Of a stretch of DNA of 64,000 nt, positions 1-10,744 are shown piece by piece; positions within the stretch are counted from its first letter, which is position 1; each line of letters begins with the position of its first letter. The stretch lies in the NCBI GenBank assembly GCA_964495085.1, contig CAZBUK010000002.1, positions 18,151 through 82,150 of the forward strand. Reading direction: 5' to 3'. A model generated the notes under the pieces. That model did not search any database and was not told the DNA's origin. It saw only the letters and a program-made list of their open reading frames with translations. Made by a program: the position numbers and the translations under genes. This stretch comes from CAZBUK01 sp964495085. GTDB taxonomy: Bacteria > Bacteroidota > Ignavibacteria > T3Sed10-11.

Positions 1-1129
1 TAGCCACGCCCGTTTCCTTGAGCACTCTCCGAAACAGCATTCCCTCCCAGATCTCCTCGGTGGCAAGACCGCGTATAACGACCGCAGACGATTGAATTCC
101 GGCGTTTCCCGCCATCGCCATGATGATCGGAATGAAGAAAGCCGAAGCGATGATCTGTTCGATAGATGCGTGGAACGTGCTCAGGATGGCGGCTGAAAAC
201 AATTGGCCGAGGAATGCAAGTGCGAGCCAGGGCATGCGGCGCTTTGAGATATCCCATACGCCATGGCTGACGAGCTCCATGCCGCTGATACCCGCGAATT
301 TTTGTATATCCTCCTCCGCCTCCTCATGAATAACATCGACGATATCGTCGATCGTGACCTTTCCGAGCATCTCTCCCTTGCTGTTGACGACCGGAACGGA
401 TATGAGATCGTACTTTTTCATGATGTTCGCGACCTCTTCCTGGTCCATCAGCACGTCGACCGAGTGAAAGTCGGTTTCCATGACTTTGTGCACCCTGCGC
501 CGGGGGTTGTGAATCACCAGATCCTTTATCGGGATGATGCCCTTCAGAATGTTCGAGTCGTCGACGACGTAGACGCTATAAAACTCGCCGATCTCTTTCG
601 CGAGCTTGCGTACTTTGCGAATTGCCTGTTGAACCGTATCCTTCTCCCTGACCGAGACGAATTCGGTCGCCATGATACCGCCGGCGCTGTCGGTGGGATA
701 GCGGAGCAGCTCCTTGAGGGTTGCAGAATCCTCTTCATCGATATCGTCGAGCACCCGTTCGGCGACGTCGCTGGGAAGTTCGCCGACGACGTCCGCGGCA
801 TCGTCGGAGTCCATCTCATCTACAATGCTCCGCAAACGGAGATGGCTCAATCGTTCGAGCAGGTCTTCGCGTACCGATTCGTCGAGTTCAAGAAGGACTT
901 CGCTCGCAAGCTCGCTGTCAAGAAGCTCGAAGATCGTCAGTCTGTAGTCCGGCTCGATATGATCGATGATATCCGCTATATCGGGCGCATGTAGATCGGT
1001 CAGGATATTTGCTATCGTGGCGGTAGCCCGGTCGGATATCAGTTCCCTGATTTCCGCCAGCAATTCCTCGTCGATTTCCAGGGTCCGTTCTACTCCCTCG
1101 CCGCTCTGCGCCGTCGTGTGAACCTTCAC
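1..1129 (-). CDS. mgtE: MgtE-family magnesium transporter, 3' end off the window
   Basis: Inner-membrane Mg2+ channel gated by cytoplasmic Mg2+. About 376 codons are visible. In order they encode an acidic helical MgtE N domain with DAADVVGELP-type repeats, two CBS domains (one ends VVDDSNILKGIIPIKDL, the other has ISVPVVNSKGEMLGKVTIDDI), the plug helix and the first membrane helices (MPWLALAFLGQLFSAAIL, then MAMAGNAGIQSS). The last 75 or so residues lie beyond base 1. The frame has no ATG near its 5' end. I use the GTG at 1127-1129; an in-frame ATT about 35 bases upstream, overlapping the rsmA stop and following an AGGTGAT, is the alternative. It is the last visible gene of a minus-strand run after the AsmA-like gene and rsmA. 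Family assignment is firm, the start is not. Confidence 0.93.
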   Translation of the reverse strand, partial: MKVHTTAQSGEGVERTLEIDEELLAEIRELISDRATATIANILTDLHAPDIADIIDHIEPDYRLTIFELLDSELASEVLLELDESVREDLLERLSHLRLRSIVDEMDSDDAADVVGELPSDVAERVLDDIDEEDSATLKELLRYPTDSAGGIMATEFVSVREKDTVQQAIRKVRKLAKEIGEFYSVYVVDDSNILKGIIPIKDLVIHNPRRRVHKVMETDFHSVDVLMDQEEVANIMKKYDLISVPVVNSKGEMLGKVTIDDIVDVIHEEAEEDIQKFAGISGMELVSHGVWDISKRRMPWLALAFLGQLFSAAILSTFHASIEQIIASAFFIPIIMAMAGNAGIQSSAVVIRGLATEEIWEGMLFRRVLKETGVA

Positions 1130-1148
1130 TTCGGGATTTTCGGTATGG

Positions 1149-1955
1149 TTACGTTCCTGTGTAATGGATCACCTCGTTGAGTCCGTTGGATAGTGTTATG
1201 AACTCGGCGACCGACAACGATTCCGGACGGCGCCGAAGGTCGATACCGGCTACGGAATCCGGAATCCTGACATCCGGAAAGACCGATCGCAGGCTCGCTC
1301 TGAGCATCTTTCTCCGTTTTCCGAACGTTTCTTTCACGATCTTCCGATACAGAAGTTTATCTACGATCTCTCCCCCGTCCCGCCTGAGAACCGCCCGGAC
1401 AGCCGCCGACTGAACCGACGGTTCCGGAAAAAAGACCGACGGCGGAATCCTGAACAGAATTTCGCAGCGCGTCCACGTTTGCATCAATACGGAAAGCACG
1501 CCGTAATCATCGTCCCCCGGCGCGGCTATGATACGCCGTGCAGCTTCGAGCTGGACAACGAAGAGCATGTCCCGAACCGAATCCATGCGATCGAGAATGT
1601 AGAGCAGGATCGGGGTCGTTATATAATACGGAAGGCTGCCGATTATCCGTAAGCGCCCGCCGTCCGCGATAAATGGCAGATCCGATTTTAAAAAATCCGC
1701 CTCGATCACCGAAACCTGCATTGCCGTACCGTAGGTGCGCCGGAGAAGTCCGGCTAAGCGCGAATCTTTCTCGACAAGGATAAGTCGTCCGCAGGCGCCC
1801 GCGAGGTGTGAAGTCAAAGCTCCCGTTCCCGGTCCGATCTCCAGCACGTGGTCGGTCGGGGCAGGATCGAAGATGCCGATGATCTTCAGGGCGATATTCC
1901 TGTCCCGCAGAAAATGTTGTCCGAGAGTTTTCTTCGGTTCAATTGCCGCTTGCAT
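1149..1955 (-). CDS. rsmA: 16S rRNA (adenine1518-N6/adenine1519-N6)-dimethyltransferase
   Basis: RsmA/KsgA dimethylates two adjacent adenines in helix 45 of 16S rRNA late in 30S assembly. The protein is 268 residues, normal for the family, with KKTLGQHFL near the N-terminus, SAM motif I (EIGPGTGALTSH, about residues 40-51), the E of LVEKD and the family C-terminal KRRKMLRASL region. Motif IV, normally NLPY or NIPY, reads GSLPYY, so Ser stands where Asn is expected. Ser is tolerated in some adenine methyltransferases, so activity may be kept. The ATG start overlaps the end of the AsmA-like gene by 17 bases, and mgtE follows about 20 bases after the stop, suggesting one transcript. Confidence 0.95.
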   Translation of the reverse strand: MQAAIEPKKTLGQHFLRDRNIALKIIGIFDPAPTDHVLEIGPGTGALTSHLAGACGRLILVEKDSRLAGLLRRTYGTAMQVSVIEADFLKSDLPFIADGGRLRIIGSLPYYITTPILLYILDRMDSVRDMLFVVQLEAARRIIAAPGDDDYGVLSVLMQTWTRCEILFRIPPSVFFPEPSVQSAAVRAVLRRDGGEIVDKLLYRKIVKETFGKRRKMLRASLRSVFPDVRIPDSVAGIDLRRRPESLSVAEFITLSNGLNEVIHYTGT

Positions 1956-2886
1956 AGATCAATTCGGTCCGGATCTGCGCTTTCTCGTTCTCTCCGAAAA
2001 GCCATGATCGGATTTCCGGCGGGAGAAGTCCGATGGCTTCGGTCACGTGTTCACGCTCCGCTTCAAAGAAAATCCGTAAACGATCGATAGTCTGCTCAGT
2101 CTGCATGACTGCGGTGAATGGATACGACTCGCCGTCGAGGGTCAGAACCCCTCCCCGGAGGTAAACTGCTCCGTCGTCGAAATTTTTCTGTATTCTCCCG
2201 TACAGTGAGAACCGGCATCGGGTATCGTCTGTGCGACTCCTGACGGTTCCGCTGACCGAACCGTGTACGAGCAAAAGATTCATCAAAGCGACCGCATCGA
2301 TGCGCAGATCCTGGCTGTACTCGTCGATATGGAGAGAGAATCCGAGCGAATCGTTGTCGTAGATAAATTCGGATTCGCGCACGGAAAAACATTTAATCCG
2401 CAGATCGCTTTTATCTATCTGCAGGGTCATCATACTTCCATCGTCATCTGACGACCTGTCGCCCGTTCGCCATTCAAGCGATGTCGTTCCGCTCAGCCAG
2501 TCGCTCCCGATCTTTCCGGAGAACCCTTCGACAACGAGTGAATCGACCTCCGGTGATCCGGCAAATAAGGAGAATGTCCCTGCCTGTATGAATAGTCTGG
2601 CGATGGTGGCCTCGGGCTGCGGAGACATCCCGGCTTCCGCCGATCCGGCATTCAGAAACCGGACATTACTGAATTCCGCGCGTGTCTTAAAACCTATGTG
2701 AATCTCGGCTTGCTCGATGAGTACAATCCGGCCGCTGAGCGTCTCGAATACCGGTTTAAAAATGAATATAACCCGGTCGGAGGTCAACGAGGCATTAAAA
2801 TAGAATAAAACAAGCGATACAAATGTGATTGGGGCGGCAAGCAATATTCCCCAAAACAAGAATTTTTTCAGTATCTGTTTCATCAT
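1939..2886 (-). CDS. AsmA-like single-span envelope protein
   Basis: A 315-residue protein with one N-terminal membrane helix (about residues 8-30, LFWGILLAAPITFVSLVLFYF) and then a beta-rich periplasmic region with phrases such as GRIVLIEQAEIHIGF and AEFSNVRFLNAG. This recalls the start of AsmA/DUF748-type proteins involved in outer-membrane lipid homeostasis. Those are usually over 600 residues, so this is either a short relative or only the N-terminal part; it ends inside the rsmA start without an obvious broken remnant. I start at the ATG-ATG pair at 2886/2883; a TTG 42 bases upstream adds residues that do not look like a signal anchor. First gene of the run to rsmA and mgtE. The family call is an inference from pattern, not a firm match. 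Confidence 0.6.
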   Translation of the reverse strand: MMKQILKKFLFWGILLAAPITFVSLVLFYFNASLTSDRVIFIFKPVFETLSGRIVLIEQAEIHIGFKTRAEFSNVRFLNAGSAEAGMSPQPEATIARLFIQAGTFSLFAGSPEVDSLVVEGFSGKIGSDWLSGTTSLEWRTGDRSSDDDGSMMTLQIDKSDLRIKCFSVRESEFIYDNDSLGFSLHIDEYSQDLRIDAVALMNLLLVHGSVSGTVRSRTDDTRCRFSLYGRIQKNFDDGAVYLRGGVLTLDGESYPFTAVMQTEQTIDRLRIFFEAEREHVTEAIGLLPPEIRSWLFGENEKAQIRTELIYASGN

Positions 2887-3253
2887 AGCTTTCACGACTG
2901 TCCGGCCGGGTCCGGAATGGATATACAAAACGATTAAAACACGTCGGCATGCCGCCCTGGATGACTCCCGATCTCCTTGTTAAAACCCGTCATATCCGGG
3001 AGAACAACGAGTCGGGCTTGCTCAACACTCCGGATATCCGGCGATCATCTTTGCCGCCGGAAGTTCGCGTTCATGCGAGACGTTCCGGGGAAGAATCCGG
3101 GCCGTGAGCCCCGGGGAATACCTTGCGTTCCGAAATTACATAAGTTATTAAGATATAAAGAACATTAAACTTATACAACTTGATCTGATTGCATTTTACA
3201 GCCGAATATCGTACTTTTTCTTGTCTATTCCTTCTATATTCAATTGACTTTGT
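2887..3253. other. Divergent intergenic region
   Basis: This 367-base gap separates the minus-strand AsmA-like gene from the plus-strand polysaccharide locus. The right half is AT-rich and carries the promoter-like element at 3189-3219. I saw no gene, tRNA or strong hairpin in the rest, and no clear promoter for the minus-strand genes. Confidence 0.6.
3189..3219 (+). promoter_or_regulatory. Putative promoter of the polysaccharide locus
   Basis: TTG (3189-3191), 20 bases, then TACTTTTT (3212-3219). This matches the TTG-N20-TAnnTTTG layout seen before hutH, purN and lon, with the last G replaced by T. The element ends 34 bases before the first glycosyltransferase start codon. Support is by position and pattern only. 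Confidence 0.4.
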
Positions 3254-4303
3254 ATGGCAGAAGAACGAGAAGATTCCAAACCGAAACGACCATTCAGGCG
3301 CAGGAGACGCCCTCCCCAGGGAGTACAGGAAACAGACTCCTCACGTCAACCCCAGCAGCCTGCGGATCAGCGAACACCCGCCGTTTCCGTGGTGATTCCG
3401 CTCTATAATGAGGAAGGGTCGATAACGGAGCTCAACAACGAGTTGCGTTCGGTTCTCGGTGGAATGGGGGTCCCGTATGAAATCGTCTTTGTCGATGACG
3501 GGAGTACGGATAAGTCGTTTCAAATTCTTCGCGAGATCTACAGGTCGAACAAACGAATTAAAATAGTCCGGTTCAGGAGAAATTTCGGAAAAAGCGCAGC
3601 CCTCGCAATGGGATTCAAGCGGGCACAGGGGAGTATCATCATCACCATGGACGGAGACCTTCAGGACGATCCGACTGAAATTCCTCATCTGGTAAGAGAG
3701 ATCAAGAAGGGCTTCGATGTTATATCCGGATGGAAGCGGAAGCGAAAAGATCCGTTGGCCAAAATTATCCCCTCGAAATTATTCAACACCGTCGTCCGGG
3801 TGGTAACGGGGATCAGGATACACGATTTCAACTGCGGATTGAAGGCATATCGTGCGGAGGCCGCGAAGAATCTCAAAGTATACGGCGAGCTGCATCGGTT
3901 CCTTCCCGTACTCGCTCATTGGCAGGGATTTCGCGTAGGTGAAAAAACTGTCAACCACCGGCCCCGGAAATTCGGGAGGACGAAGTTCGGCATCGGACGT
4001 TTCTTTAAGGGTTTTCTGGATTTCCTGACGGTACTTTTCACCACGAGGTATGCCGCGCGTCCTCTTCATCTTTTCGGAACAATAGGACTGCTCAGTCTCC
4101 TGACCGGTTTTGTGATAGACGCGTATCTCACCGTCCGGTGGTTCCTCGGTCAGATAACGCTGAGTAATCGTCCCCTCCTGCTCGCGGGATTTCTCCTGAT
4201 CATCGTCGGCGTCCAATTCATCGCCATCGGACTCCTGGGTGAAATGATCACCCGCTCCCACAACATCGAGGACGATTATTCGGTCCGCGAGATTTTGGAA
4301 TGA
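3254..4303 (+). CDS. GT2 glycosyltransferase, polyprenyl-phosphate sugar synthase type
   Basis: Resembles DPM1/GtrB enzymes that move a sugar from a nucleotide donor to polyprenyl phosphate at the inner face of the cytoplasmic membrane. The GT-A fold starts near residue 44 (VSVVIPLYNEE), with VDDGSTD at 80-86 and the DxD-bearing MDGDLQDD at 132-139. Amphipathic residues around 240-255 lead to two C-terminal membrane helices (about 263-285 and 297-318), as in GtrB. Ahead of the catalytic domain lies a 40-residue Arg/Pro/Gln-rich extension that looks disordered. The ATG at 3254 has no Shine-Dalgarno, consistent with weak SD use in FCB bacteria. First gene of the locus; the next follows after four bases. 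The sugar transferred cannot be read from the sequence. Confidence 0.88.
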   Translation: MAEEREDSKPKRPFRRRRRPPQGVQETDSSRQPQQPADQRTPAVSVVIPLYNEEGSITELNNELRSVLGGMGVPYEIVFVDDGSTDKSFQILREIYRSNKRIKIVRFRRNFGKSAALAMGFKRAQGSIIITMDGDLQDDPTEIPHLVREIKKGFDVISGWKRKRKDPLAKIIPSKLFNTVVRVVTGIRIHDFNCGLKAYRAEAAKNLKVYGELHRFLPVLAHWQGFRVGEKTVNHRPRKFGRTKFGIGRFFKGFLDFLTVLFTTRYAARPLHLFGTIGLLSLLTGFVIDAYLTVRWFLGQITLSNRPLLLAGFLLIIVGVQFIAIGLLGEMITRSHNIEDDYSVREILE

Positions 4304-4307
4304 GGGG

Positions 4308-5297
4308 ATGAAGATTTCGGTCATCATCGCAGCCTACAACAGGAAAGATGAACTACAGGAGCTGCTCAAGAGTTTAGGGATTCAAACCCTGCCCCCTTCG
4401 CAATTCGAGGTCATCATCGTAGACGACGGATCGACCGACGGCACGATCCGGTTCATACAAAACGCCTCGTACCAATTCCGGTTCCGGATTAAATATTTTT
4501 TCCAGCAGAATAAAGGTCCGGGGAAAGCGAGGAACCTCGGTATGGAAAGATCCACCGGCGACATCCTCCTGTTTATCGATTCAGACTGCATGTTACCCGA
4601 GGATTATCTCCGGAAAGTGCATGATGCATTTCTGAACGAGCCCATCGACGCATTCGGCGGGCCGGACAGATCGGCCGCCGATTTTTCTGCTTGGGATAAA
4701 GCGGTCAATTATACGTTGACTTCGTTCTTCACCACCGGCGGATTACGGGGCTCTGCCGGGATGCAGTTCGCCCGGTATTATCCCAGAAGTTTCAATATGG
4801 GATTTAAACGAGGCATATACGAGGAGATCGGCGGATTCGGATCCATCTATCATTACGGCGAAGATATCGAGTTCAGCCATCGTATACTCGAATCAGGCGC
4901 ACGCGTGGCCTATCTCCCGGAAGCCTTCGTATATCATAAACGCCGGTCAGATCCGAGTTCATTCGTCAGACAGGTCTTCAAGATGGGACGTGCGCGGCTC
5001 CAGCTCGCACGTATCGACCCGAAAATGCTCGAGCCGCTTCACATGGTTCCATCGGCATTACTGCTCCTGGCCGCAACCCTGCTCATCGCTTCACTGTACA
5101 GCGGAGCGGTCAGATATATCACGACGATCATCGCCTTCGTCTCGCTCCTCGGTCTCATCGTACTCTCCCTGCACGGCGGATTCCGGTCGAGAAGTCTCGC
5201 CGTAATGCCGCTGATACCTGTCTCGTTCTCGCTGCAGGTGGCGGCATACGGTTGGGGAATGATACGGGAAGCGGTACGAAGTATCATCAGGAAATGA
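4308..5297 (+). CDS. GT2 glycosyltransferase with C-terminal membrane segments
   Basis: A 329-residue transferase with an N-terminal GT-A domain: VIIAAYNRK at the start, VDDGSTDGT at 38-46, FIDSDCM with a D-S-D metal site at 91-93, and the acceptor-side acidic motif GEDIEFSHR near 184. Three hydrophobic segments follow (about 247-268, 270-289 and 298-317), anchoring it to the inner membrane. This layout is common among enzymes that extend lipid-linked sugars. It sits four bases after the previous transferase and ten before the next, so the three are surely co-transcribed. Donor and acceptor are unknown. Confidence 0.87.
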   Translation: MKISVIIAAYNRKDELQELLKSLGIQTLPPSQFEVIIVDDGSTDGTIRFIQNASYQFRFRIKYFFQQNKGPGKARNLGMERSTGDILLFIDSDCMLPEDYLRKVHDAFLNEPIDAFGGPDRSAADFSAWDKAVNYTLTSFFTTGGLRGSAGMQFARYYPRSFNMGFKRGIYEEIGGFGSIYHYGEDIEFSHRILESGARVAYLPEAFVYHKRRSDPSSFVRQVFKMGRARLQLARIDPKMLEPLHMVPSALLLLAATLLIASLYSGAVRYITTIIAFVSLLGLIVLSLHGGFRSRSLAVMPLIPVSFSLQVAAYGWGMIREAVRSIIRK

Positions 5298-5307
5298 TCT
5301 GCTGCGT

Positions 5308-6069
5308 ATGAGCTCACATCCTCCACTGCTCAGCATCATCACCGTTGTCCGAAACGGAAGTGAACTGCTCGAAAAAACCATACGGAGCGTACAGAGCCAG
5401 ACGTATCGCGATTACGAACATGTCATCGTCGACGGAGCCTCGGATGACGGGACGGTCGACCTTATCAGACGCTCCGCGGATGTCCGGACGTCGTGGATCA
5501 GCGAACCGGACCGCGGAATCTACCACGCAATGAACAAAGGTATTAAGATGGCGAGGGGATCGTACCTCTGGTTCATCAATGCGGGCGACGAAGTATTCGA
5601 TGAGAATACCCTCGAGCGTTTAACCGAATTGATTCCCGCTGACGGGGATGTCTATTACGGCGATGCAATGTATATTTCCGGATCGGGAGAGAATATCGGG
5701 CTCAGGAGCGTTGTCACACCGCACCGCTTGCCGGAATCGTTGACCTGGCGTCATATGGCCCGCGGTATGGCGGTCTGCCATCAATCCTTCATTATGAGAA
5801 GAAGCAAGGCGCCGTACTTTCGTGAGAAATACCGGTTCAGCAGCGATATCGATTGGGTTATCAACTGCCTCAGGCGGAGCGTGCGTATCGTGCACACCCG
5901 GTCGGTCCTTTCGAAATACCTCGAAGGGGGCATGTCGAAAAAACATCATATGAAATCGCTGCTTGAAAGATACTCGGTGCTCCAGCATCATTTCGGCATA
6001 GTACCGAATTTTTTCAATCATCTTTACATTACTTTTCGGGCATTCACTTGGGGGTTGAGAATACTATGA
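5308..6069 (+). CDS. GT2 glycosyltransferase, WcaA/WcaE-like
   Basis: A soluble 253-residue GT-A transferase. Motifs are [11 protein letters not shown] at the start, VDGASDDGT at 41-49 (the usual DDGS is DGAS, typical of the WcaE-like branch), [15 protein letters not shown] near 65-79, and [10 protein letters not shown] with the metal-binding Asp near 94. It probably adds a sugar to a growing lipid-linked oligosaccharide on the cytoplasmic side. Its stop shares ATGA with the start of gmd, so the two are translationally coupled, which fits an enzyme using GDP-fucose or GDP-mannose. That donor choice is inference from context. Confidence 0.87.
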   Translation: MSSHPPLLSIITVVRNGSELLEKTIRSVQSQTYRDYEHVIVDGASDDGTVDLIRRSADVRTSWISEPDRGIYHAMNKGIKMARGSYLWFINAGDEVFDENTLERLTELIPADGDVYYGDAMYISGSGENIGLRSVVTPHRLPESLTWRHMARGMAVCHQSFIMRRSKAPYFREKYRFSSDIDWVINCLRRSVRIVHTRSVLSKYLEGGMSKKHHMKSLLERYSVLQHHFGIVPNFFNHLYITFRAFTWGLRIL

Positions 6070-7223
6070 AAAAAGCGCTCATCACAGGCATCACCGGACA
6101 GGACGGATCCTACCTCACCGAGCTGCTACTGCATAAGGGATACGAGGTGCATGGGATCATACGCCGTGCGAGCACGTTCAACACGCACCGCATCGAGCAT
6201 ATCTATGTGGACCGGCACGAACCGGGTGCGAATATGTACCTGCACTACGGCGATCTGTCCGATGCAGGACTGGTAACCGAGATCATGTACAATATAAAAC
6301 CGGACGAGGTTTACCATCTCGGCGCCCAGAGCCATGTCCGCGTCTCGTTCGATATGCCGGAGTACACGGGGAATATTACAGGCATCGGAACAACCCGCCT
6401 GCTTGAAGCGATCAGGAGAAGCGGGATCCAGGCGAAGTTCTACCAGGCATCTTCGTCGGAGATGTTCGGAGGGGCACCGCCTCCCCAGCATGAAGGGACG
6501 CCGTTCGAACCCCGCAGTCCGTATGCCGCCGCCAAGGTCTACGGTTACTGGATCACGGTGAACTACCGGGAAGCATACAACTTATTCGCGTGTAACGGAA
6601 TATTGTTCAATCATGAAAGTCCCCGCCGCGGCGAAACATTCGTCACCCGGAAAATCACCAGGGCCGTCGCGAACATACTCGGAGGAAAACAGCAAACGGT
6701 ATTTCTCGGAAACATGAAAGCCAAGCGCGACTGGGGCTTCGCCCCTGAATACATCGAAATGATGTGGCTGATGCTGCAGCAGGATAAACCTGACGACTAC
6801 GTCGTCGGCACCGGAGCAACCCATTCCGTCGGTGAATTTCTGGAACTGGCTTTCCGTTACGCCGGAGTCGAGCTGGAATGGCAGGGGGATGACTCAAACA
6901 GAAAAGGCGTTGTTAAAAGCTGCGACAAGAAATGGGAACGCGTATTAAAGCCGGGTCAGGTCGTCTCCGCCACCGACCCCGGATATTTTCGTCCGACGGA
7001 AGTGGATATTCTGCTCGCCGACATATCCAAAGCGAAAAAACAACTCGGTTGGGAGCCGCGCTTCACCTTTGAGGAACTGGTAAGGATCATGGTCGACTAC
7101 GATCTCCTGAGCGCCGGATTGCAGCCGCCGGGCGAGGGACAGTCGGCGCTCAAAAAGAAGGGTCTTACCTGGACCGCCCACAGCTTCTCTTCACATTTAC
7201 AAATCAGGAATGAAATTGGATAA
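6066..7223 (+). CDS. gmd: GDP-mannose 4,6-dehydratase
   Basis: Converts GDP-D-mannose to GDP-4-keto-6-deoxy-D-mannose, the first step of GDP-L-fucose synthesis. The 385-residue protein has the NADP-binding GITGQDG (8-14), SSSEMFG (129-135) and the YxxxK pair as YAAAK (153-157), followed by the typical [10 protein letters not shown] and [13 protein letters not shown]. The ATG at 6066 overlaps the previous stop (ATGA); a TTG 18 bases upstream in frame is less likely. Its end overlaps the start of fcl by 14 bases. No mannose-1-phosphate guanylyltransferase is in the window, so GDP-mannose must come from elsewhere in the genome. Confidence 0.96.
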   Translation: MKKALITGITGQDGSYLTELLLHKGYEVHGIIRRASTFNTHRIEHIYVDRHEPGANMYLHYGDLSDAGLVTEIMYNIKPDEVYHLGAQSHVRVSFDMPEYTGNITGIGTTRLLEAIRRSGIQAKFYQASSSEMFGGAPPPQHEGTPFEPRSPYAAAKVYGYWITVNYREAYNLFACNGILFNHESPRRGETFVTRKITRAVANILGGKQQTVFLGNMKAKRDWGFAPEYIEMMWLMLQQDKPDDYVVGTGATHSVGEFLELAFRYAGVELEWQGDDSNRKGVVKSCDKKWERVLKPGQVVSATDPGYFRPTEVDILLADISKAKKQLGWEPRFTFEELVRIMVDYDLLSAGLQPPGEGQSALKKKGLTWTAHSFSSHLQIRNEIG

Positions 7224-8271
7224 ATCTGCAAAAATATTCGTTGCGGGTCATCGGGGACTCGTCGGTTCCGCCATTGTTCGCAAGCTGCGGAGCGAAGGCT
7301 ACGGTAATCTATTGCTGCGCACCCGTGCCGAGTTGGATCTTTCTGTACAATCAGATGTGGAGAGCTTTTTTCAGAGCGAGAAACCGGAATACGTATTTCT
7401 CGCCGCGGCGAAGGTCGGCGGCATTCTGGCAAACAATACCTACAAAGCCGACTTTATCTCCCGCAATCTTTCCATAGCTCTGCACGTGATCGAATCCGCA
7501 TACCGGACCGGCGTCGTGAAGTTACTGAACCTCGGTTCTTCCTGCATTTATCCGAAACTCGCACCGCAGCCCTTAAAGGAGGAGTATCTCCTCACGGGTC
7601 CGCTCGAGCCGACGAACGAACCGTATGCCATTGCAAAGATCGCGGCAATCAAGCTGTGCAGGTACTACCATGAGCAACATGGAACGAATTATATCTCCGC
7701 GATGCCGACAAACATTTACGGACCGCATGATAATTTCAATCTGGAGACGGCGCATGTCCTGCCCGCCCTCATCAGAAAATTCCATCTCGCGAATTTGCTC
7801 AGGCAGGGGAACCGGCAGGCAATCCGCGACGATCTCGATCGCTACCCTGTCGGATTCGGGTTGACCGGAAAATCGAGCGATGACGGAATCGACAGCTTGC
7901 TGCAGAACCTCGGCATCGGCGCCGAGAGCGTCACCCTCTGGGGTACGGGATCCCCCTACCGCGAATTTCTCTACGTGGACGAGCTGGCGGATGCATGTCT
8001 CTTCCTTATGGAACGCCATGATTACGCGACAATCGGGGAATTCGTCAACGTCGGCACGGGAGCGGATCTTCGGATTTCGGAGACGGCGGAGTTGGTCCGC
8101 AGCGCGACCGGATTCACGGGAGACATCGGATACGATTCGTCGAAACCGGATGGTACTCCGAAAAAGCTGCTTGACGTCAACAGGATGAATTCCCTCGGAT
8201 GGAGAGCCCGCGTCCCGCTCGAAGAGGGAATCCGGAAAACCTATGCATGGTATCTGAACGGAAATCTTTGA
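7210..8271 (+). CDS. fcl: GDP-L-fucose synthase (epimerase/reductase)
   Basis: Completes GDP-L-fucose synthesis by 3,5-epimerisation and NADPH reduction of the Gmd product. Motifs: GHRGLVGS (13-20), SSCIYP (110-115) and YAIAK (139-143), then the [25 protein letters not shown] stretch of this family. At 353 residues it is about 30 longer than the E. coli enzyme; the extra lies around 200-240 (region of [12 protein letters not shown]), an insertion also known in Bacteroidetes forms. It overlaps gmd by 14 bases in another frame, so both enzymes are produced together. Confidence 0.95.
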   Translation: MKLDKSAKIFVAGHRGLVGSAIVRKLRSEGYGNLLLRTRAELDLSVQSDVESFFQSEKPEYVFLAAAKVGGILANNTYKADFISRNLSIALHVIESAYRTGVVKLLNLGSSCIYPKLAPQPLKEEYLLTGPLEPTNEPYAIAKIAAIKLCRYYHEQHGTNYISAMPTNIYGPHDNFNLETAHVLPALIRKFHLANLLRQGNRQAIRDDLDRYPVGFGLTGKSSDDGIDSLLQNLGIGAESVTLWGTGSPYREFLYVDELADACLFLMERHDYATIGEFVNVGTGADLRISETAELVRSATGFTGDIGYDSSKPDGTPKKLLDVNRMNSLGWRARVPLEEGIRKTYAWYLNGNL

Positions 8272-8287
8272 AACTTCGGCCGGTATC

Positions 8288-9628
8288 GTGAACCTCATTC
8301 GTATAATCCGCGGCAAACTCCAGGCCGATCAGACCCTTCGGAAGATTACCGTAAATACCGTCTGGCTGACGGCCGACCGGGTCGTCCGCATGGGAATCGG
8401 GTTGATCGTTGCAGTTTGGGTAGCGCGCTACCTCGGTCCTGAACAGTTCGGTATTTTAAACTACGCTCTTGCGTTCGTGGCGTTGTTCACTGCGTTTGCG
8501 ACCCTCGGACTGGAACACATCTCCATACGGGAGATCGTCCGGAATACCGATGTAAAATACGACATCATCGGCACCACGTTCTATCTGAAGCTTTCCGGTG
8601 CGATTGTCGCCTGTGTTTGCATTGGAGTTGCCGTCACGCTCATCCGGCCCGACGATCCCCTCACGAGAACCGTGGTAATGATCGTCGCGGGCACGCTCAT
8701 CTTTCATGCCTTCGACGTCATAGACTACTGGTTTCAATCGCAGGTACAGTCGAAGTACAGCGTCATTGCGCGTAATTCCGCATTTCTGATCATCGCCGGG
8801 ACGCAGGTTTATCTAATACTTCGCGCCGCACCGCTCGAAGCGTTTGCCTTTGCAAGATTAGCCGAATTCGGCATTGCCGCTCTTGGCCTGACGGTAATGT
8901 ACCATCTCACGCGACAGCGCATCGCGGGCTGGTCCGGCAGTCTGAAGACTGCAAAATCTCTCCTGCGAGACAGCTGGCCGCTGCTCTTCTCGGGAATCAT
9001 GATAACGATATATATGCGCATCGATCAGGTGATGATCGGTCAGATGGTCGGCGATGCCGAGGTAGGTATCTATTCCGCGGCGGTCCGCCTTTCGGAGGTC
9101 TGGTACTTTATTCCGATGGCGATCGTCTCTTCAACGTTTCCAAGCATCGTCCGGGCGAAAGAGGCGAATGAGGAGCTGTTTTATACCCGGCTGCAGCGTC
9201 TGTATAACCTGATGACATTCCTCGGCTACGCGGTTGCGATCCCCGCAACGTTTGTCGCAGGATACATCATCGAGTCCCTCTTCGGGAGCGAGTATTCGGC
9301 TGCAGGATCGATGCTCGCCGTTCTGATTTGGGGAGGCATATTCGTCAACCTCGGCGTAGCGCGGAGCTCCTTTCTGACGACGATGAACTGGACCCGGCTT
9401 CATTTGTTGTCGACCTTGTTCGGATGTATCATCAATGTCGCGTTGAATTTTATATTGATACCGTTTTACGGCGGCGTAGGCGCGGCAATTTCGTCCGTTG
9501 CGGCTTATTGGTTTACCGCCCATGGATCCTGTCTGCTTCATCCGTCGCTGCACCGGACCGGGAAGATGATCTCGAAAGCGCTTGTATTTCCAAAATTCTG
9601 GGATGAGAGCTATTATAGGAAAATGTGA
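8288..9628 (+). CDS. Polysaccharide flippase, Wzx type
   Basis: A 446-residue polytopic membrane protein of the MOP superfamily that translocates undecaprenyl-linked oligosaccharide units across the inner membrane. The N-terminus (NTVWLTADRVVRMGIGLIV, then ARYLGPEQFGILNYALAFV) and the middle (LFSGIMITIYMRIDQVMIG, then VGIYSAAVRLSE) are classic for Wzx. Around 12 hydrophobic segments can be counted, and the C-terminal KALVFPKFW is the family's usual ending, so the gene is complete. The start is GTG at 8288, 16 bases after fcl. It is the first of two flippase-like genes in this locus. Confidence 0.9.
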   Translation: MNLIRIIRGKLQADQTLRKITVNTVWLTADRVVRMGIGLIVAVWVARYLGPEQFGILNYALAFVALFTAFATLGLEHISIREIVRNTDVKYDIIGTTFYLKLSGAIVACVCIGVAVTLIRPDDPLTRTVVMIVAGTLIFHAFDVIDYWFQSQVQSKYSVIARNSAFLIIAGTQVYLILRAAPLEAFAFARLAEFGIAALGLTVMYHLTRQRIAGWSGSLKTAKSLLRDSWPLLFSGIMITIYMRIDQVMIGQMVGDAEVGIYSAAVRLSEVWYFIPMAIVSSTFPSIVRAKEANEELFYTRLQRLYNLMTFLGYAVAIPATFVAGYIIESLFGSEYSAAGSMLAVLIWGGIFVNLGVARSSFLTTMNWTRLHLLSTLFGCIINVALNFILIPFYGGVGAAISSVAAYWFTAHGSCLLHPSLHRTGKMISKALVFPKFWDESYYRKM

Positions 9629-9864
9629 GGCGATATTCAGGAGCGTACCGTTCGTACGAACCGATGCGGACATCCCGAATCGCCGCAGGCAGGATGTTGA
9701 CATTTGCACTTTCAGGCACCCTTGCATACGATGACGGTAAAAGGCATATTAACGCGAAGAGCTTTCCGGATCGAATACTTCAGGCAAATGTATCCTGAAC
9801 GCGATTCTGCAACGCGGGGAGGGATGCACATAAATCGATTAACAGACATATACAGACGGAGCAT

Positions 9865-10743
<879 letters not shown>

Positions 10744-10744
10744 T

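Noticed and set aside
263..994. Plus-strand open frame of 243 codons
   Set aside because: It is antisense to mgtE, whose minus-strand frame encodes clear MgtE N and CBS domains.
2929..3253. Small genes in the divergent gap
   Set aside because: Only short frames without start context or family; AT-rich promoter sequence explains them.
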